From Motacilla alba alba (lineage: Eukaryota; Chordata; Aves; Passeriformes; Motacillidae): a DNA stretch of 64,000 bases. Position 1 is the first letter of the stretch. Each line of letters starts with the position of its first letter. The position numbers and the translations under genes were made by a program. The notes under the pieces are model-generated. The model saw nothing but the letters and a program-made list of their open reading frames with translations. It had not been told where the DNA came from and did no database searches. The stretch lies in NCBI RefSeq assembly GCF_015832195.1, contig NC_052046.1, positions 39,956,911 through 40,020,910 on the forward strand. The letters run 5' to 3'. Of this stretch, positions 60,528 through 64,000 are shown piece by piece.

Positions 60528-61280
60528 TGTCTAGGTTTGGCAGGGGGAGGCCATAGCCCAGAGACTCCTCTACTAAGGCCAAGTTTGTTCACATTGCCCC
60601 CAGCAGAGATTTTGGGGTGTGGTAGCAAAACTTCTGATCTGCTTAAGACAAAAGGGGTGAACACCACAACCAGAGGCTACAAGCAGATGCTGTGGAGGCT
60701 GGATAGTGTTTTTCATTACGCCAGTTGTCCTCCCTTACACAAAGTGGCTCAGCTGTAAAATTCCCCACCCCGGAGGAGGTCACATTCACATGGAACATTC
60801 ATGTGAGACATATCAGAAGAGGTCACAAACGACCAAAGAGCAGTGAGGCACCCCCAAAAGGCATTTCTAAGGTCTACCACCAGAGGACTGATGCAATCCA
60901 AAGTGTTGCAACAGATCCAGAGCTTGTAGCAAAAGACAGGGTAAAACTACCTCCAGTACATACAGGAATGTTCCCACATATACCTGAATATATATTAATC
61001 CATTGAACTTAATATTTTGTGGGACTTCCAGCCCTGAGAAGCTCCAAGTGAAGAGAAATAAAGGGACACTCACAGATTCACAGAGAGGGTGGCTATGTTT
61101 CTACCTAATCTCTCTCTCTCTCTCTCACTTTCTTTCTGTCCCCTCCCATTCTCTTTTTTTTTTTTTTCTGTTTCTTACCATCCCTGTCTCACACACATTT
61201 GCAGTTAAATAAAATCCATACTATTGACTTTGGCATATGGTCTTCTTTGCACCATACGCATCTCTTGAATAATCATAACA
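60528..61280 (+). mobile_element. Probable solo LTR, plus strand, about 753 bp
   Basis: The start TGTCTAGGTTTGGCAGGGG resembles the TGTCCTGGTTTGGC opening common to avian ERV LTRs (recalled pattern). A CT-rich tract at 61109-61160 precedes AATAAA at 61208-61213, and the end ATAATCATAACA supplies CA. The interior is GC-richer than flanking DNA. Flanks (AGCTC before, CATAT after) do not match, so either a border is misplaced or the LTR is a product of ectopic recombination. Frames inside it are fortuitous. Confidence 0.65.
61208..61213 (+). terminator. Polyadenylation signal of the LTR
   Basis: AATAAA lies about 70 bp before the proposed LTR end and downstream of the CT tract, as in the LTR at 43647-44666. 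Confidence 0.5.
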
Positions 61281-62129
61281 CATATTGCTAATGGATTTTT
61301 CTGTTTTGGAAACCCCAAAACCAGCATGAGATGACAGGTACTTAATTAGACTAAGTTAAAAACAATGGATACAGGAGTAACAGGAATGCATGTCTTATGA
61401 ACAAACCCATGACAAAACCAGACAGACAATACATATACTAGCAATGAATAATACAGTTGCAAAAAATTTCTGGAAGACCTGGCTGAGTGAGCTCTTTTAT
61501 GGAGTTCATTACTTGCTGCTGTGAGCATTGTCACTGTACCACTCTTCTTCCCACCATTTCACTCTTGCAAAGAAGGTGGCAGTTTTCCCTCCTTTGAAAG
61601 GGTGTCCTGATTGCAGTCGGGCATGGAACAGCCAGCCACAAGAGCAGACCCTTCTATGAGGGTGGAAAGTTCCTGCTTTCATGGAGAGAAAATGTTTCAA
61701 GAACTATCACACCACCGTGGGAGCATTAGCAATTGGAACAGGCCTGATAGAAAATGTGTTTGAAATCCCTCATGTCAGTCAGACTCAGGTGCATCTGTGG
61801 AGACTGCATTAGTTTATATCAGCTGTCTGGCCTCTCCAAAGCCTGTTGCAACCTGATCCCTGAGGCACGAAATAAACTGCTATGCCAGTCTCATTACAGC
61901 ATGGGTGAAAACATTTCTTTTTCTATAAATTCAGCTTTGAGTCAAATTGGAAATCTTTATCTTCAAATGTTACTGTTGACCAAACTCTTCCCCTGTCTTT
62001 CTTACAGCCATGAGAGAAGCTCTAACATGTCAAACTCTCAGATCATACCTGCTTCAGTCCAGCCTAATGATTTCCCAAGAAACACTTCACAAAAACATGT
62101 GACCAGCTCCTTTCTTAGCACTTAAATCA

Positions 62130-62206
62130 AAATAGATAACATTGCCTTACCTTAGAGCATAAACATAAAATAGATAATATTGCCTTAACTTAGAGCATAA
62201 GATTCA
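62130..62206. repeat. 38-bp tandem duplication
   Basis: Two adjacent copies of AAATAGATAAYATTGCCTTA plus MCTTAGAGCATAA are offset by 38 bp with few differences. This indicates a fairly recent local duplication. Confidence 0.88.
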
Positions 62207-63017
62207 TGCATAAATCAATATCTGTAAACCTTTTTAGCTTTCTACTTCTCAAGCTTACTGTTGGCATACTTTTGTTTCAGAGCAATTTCACCATATACCT
62301 CTGAAGTCTGCTTCCTTGCACTTGATAGTTCTCATGAACACATTCACAATTTTCTTCTAATAGTTGTCTTTCTAATCCATCTTTTTTTCCCCACCCAACA
62401 GTAAGAAGTGCAAAGATGATCTGCTTTAGGAATTTTATGTTACTAATATTAAAAAATTAGTTTCAAACTATTTAGATAAAAGAATTCTTGTTTTCTTATC
62501 TTTATGCTTTAAAATAAAAATTTAAACAATGAATTAAGAAATAAAGCACAGGGAAAAAAATCTTGTTACCCTGGACAGCAAAAGCAGATACAAGGCTACA
62601 CATAGCACATAGGCAGTAACAACATAAACATATTTTATCATTTCATCATGAAAATGAAAATTCTAAGCACAAATGAACTACAAATCTAAGCCTGCCTTAG
62701 AAAATGCATAGGCTGGTAAGAGAGACTTTGTTTGTAATGTGCCACATATTTTATATCCTATACCATTCAAGAGCAGATTAAAATAATTAAGCCAATTATT
62801 TAATAAAAAAAGGAAGCAGAAAGAGCAACAGTATCAACAAAAGTTGTTTTATGTCATGATAGCACAACATTTTGCACTAGGTTGCTTTATTGACTTTTAT
62901 ATAAAAACACCCAGAGAAATTACTGATGCAGCAGATAAGGCATACAGCCTCAAAAGCATGCATTTTTCCACAGTCCCTCAGTAATGCGATTAAGAAGTTA
63001 CCATAAACTATTTAGAT

Positions 63018-63043
63018 GCATCTAGATGGTGCATCTAGATGGT
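63018..63043. repeat. 13-bp perfect tandem duplication
   Basis: GCATCTAGATGGT is present twice in direct succession, and each copy contains the palindrome ATCTAGAT. Confidence 0.9.
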
Positions 63044-63491
63044 GTATGTTAGAGTTAGCAGTATTTTTGGGCTAGATTTACATTTTTTGTTTCTCAGGAC
63101 AGGGTAGTCTTTTCCAAGCTATCTGTGTGGGAGGTTTTAAGCTTAAATTTGCAGGTCAAGTAGTGTCTTCGTGAATTTTTTTAACCATGTTTCTTGATTT
63201 GTGTTTAGCCAGAAAAGGAAGTGCAGTCATTTAAGAGTTCTGAGCACAATTGCATTAACAAGCTTAGTCAAATTTATTATCTGAGACAGAGGGGGATATG
63301 CAGAGGCTAAATAATATGAGGTTTCCCTTCCCTATTTCTCCTGTGATCTTTAAAAACTCTTTTAATCCACTGTTATATGTGTGTGTTTTCATGTATTATT
63401 GATTTTAGTGACATACATTCCTTCTGGAACCACTGCAACCTTCTGCAATCAGTCAAGAATTAAAAAAAAAATTAGAAGTTTAGAATTCCAA

Positions 63492-63862
63492 TATCATAGA
63501 ATCATAGAATTCCAGAATGGGTTAAGTGGCCCTCTTTTAATTTGAAACCATTACCCTTGTCTTTATCACTAGGTCCCCTTGTGAATAGTCTCTCTCCACT
63601 TTTCCTGCAAGCTCCATTCAGGTACTAGAAGTCACAATTAGATTACCCACAAGCCTCCTCTTTTCCAGGCTGAACAAACCAAATTTCCTCAGCCTTTCCT
63701 CATAGAAGATGTGCTTCATTCTCTGATCATCTTGCTGTGCCTTTTCCAGACTCACTCCAAGTGTTCATGTCCTTCCTGTGCTGGGGATCCCAGGGCTGCA
63801 TGTAGCACTTCAGATGGGGTCTCTCAGGAGTAGAGGGGCAGAATCACCTCCCTCAACCTCGA
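63492..63862 (-). mobile_element. CR1 3' fragment, minus strand
   Basis: Antisense tail (ATCATAGAATCATAGAATTC), then an internal gap, then ACCCTTGTCTTTATCACTAG, TCTTTTCCAGGCTGAACAAAC, TTTCCTCATAGAAGATGTG and GGGGTCTCTCAGGAGTAGAG, ending at ATCACCTCCCTCAACCTCGA. About 370 bp of 3'UTR and ORF2 end. Confidence 0.88.
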
Positions 63863-63867
63863 TCACG

Positions 63868-64000
63868 TAGAAAGAAAATTAGGAAGGTAAAAGCTCATTT
63901 AGAACTGTATGTGGTCACTTCTGTAAAGGATAATAAATAGTGGTTTAATAAATCAAATAATATCAAAAGAAGAGCCAAGTAAAACTTCCCTTCTTTATTC
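63868..64000 (+). mobile_element. CR1 ORF2 linker fragment, plus strand, cut by window end
   Basis: AAGAAAATTAGGAAGG, AAAGCTCATTTAGAACTG and the following bases align by eye with 28886-28995 of the best-preserved CR1, the region just before RT. The orientation is opposite to the CR1 fragment immediately to the left. The element continues beyond the window, so its full extent is unknown. Confidence 0.78.

Larger units (their letters stand above)
61281..63491. other. Unique AT-rich DNA with two tandem duplications
   Basis: No gene is seen. A 38-bp unit is tandemly duplicated at about 62130-62206 (ATAGATAACATTGCCTTA against ATAGATAATATTGCCTTA). A 13-bp unit GCATCTAGATGGT is repeated exactly at 63018-63043. 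The frame at 61754-62125 (+, 123 codons) is open but without recognisable motifs. Confidence 0.55.

Noticed and set aside
61754..62125. 123-codon plus-strand frame
   Set aside because: No recognisable motif, and it lies in AT-rich DNA without exon-like composition. It remains possible only if transcripts are found.

Overview
The window is most likely nuclear DNA from a bird. The main evidence is 13 or more insertions of CR1 LINEs, with avian-type 3' ends: a GGTTGGA...TCCAACC stem followed by ATTCTGTG or ATTCT tail repeats. Several ERV long terminal repeats of avian type accompany them in an AT-rich, vertebrate-like background. By my hand-drawn boundaries CR1 occupies about 12 kb (roughly 19%), which is high for a bird. 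A CR1-rich lineage such as woodpeckers is possible, but the sequence alone does not settle the species.

I found no convincing host protein-coding gene, tRNA, rRNA or CRISPR array. The longest open frame (41011-41583, + strand, 190 codons) runs into an antisense CR1 and looks fortuitous. The window reads as a gene desert or part of a very large intron. Short spliced exons cannot be excluded by eye.

Layout. 1-8.6 kb: unique AT-rich DNA, with one old CR1 lying inside a GATA/TATA-rich tract. 8.66-11.1 kb: long minus-strand CR1 with a recognisable endonuclease/reverse transcriptase reading frame. 15.3-17.0 kb: plus-strand CR1 fragments, one carrying two nested antisense CR1s. 18.3-22.4 kb: a CR1, a perfect 36-bp hairpin palindrome and a decayed ERVL-like provirus cut by a CR1. 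28.6-30.8 kb: the best-preserved CR1, plus strand. 34.3-35.7 kb: another plus-strand CR1, carrying an FTDD variant of the catalytic motif. 37-44.7 kb: LTR-like pieces, two CR1 tails and a clear 1,020-bp solo LTR with a 5-bp target duplication. 49.5-50.2 kb: a minus-strand solo LTR with a near-perfect 6-bp duplication. 52.1-56.6 kb: three CR1s, including an internally deleted copy ending in (ATTCT)n. 60.5-61.3 kb: an LTR-like unit. 63.5-64.0 kb: two CR1 pieces in opposite orientation, the second running off the window.

None of the CR1 or ERV copies appears intact. All CR1s are 5'-truncated or internally deleted, and their frames are broken. I did not find an undescribed multi-gene system. The best leads are structural: the hairpin, the nested CR1s with an apparent target duplication, the internally deleted CR1, and the shared FTDD signature that may mark a CR1 subfamily.
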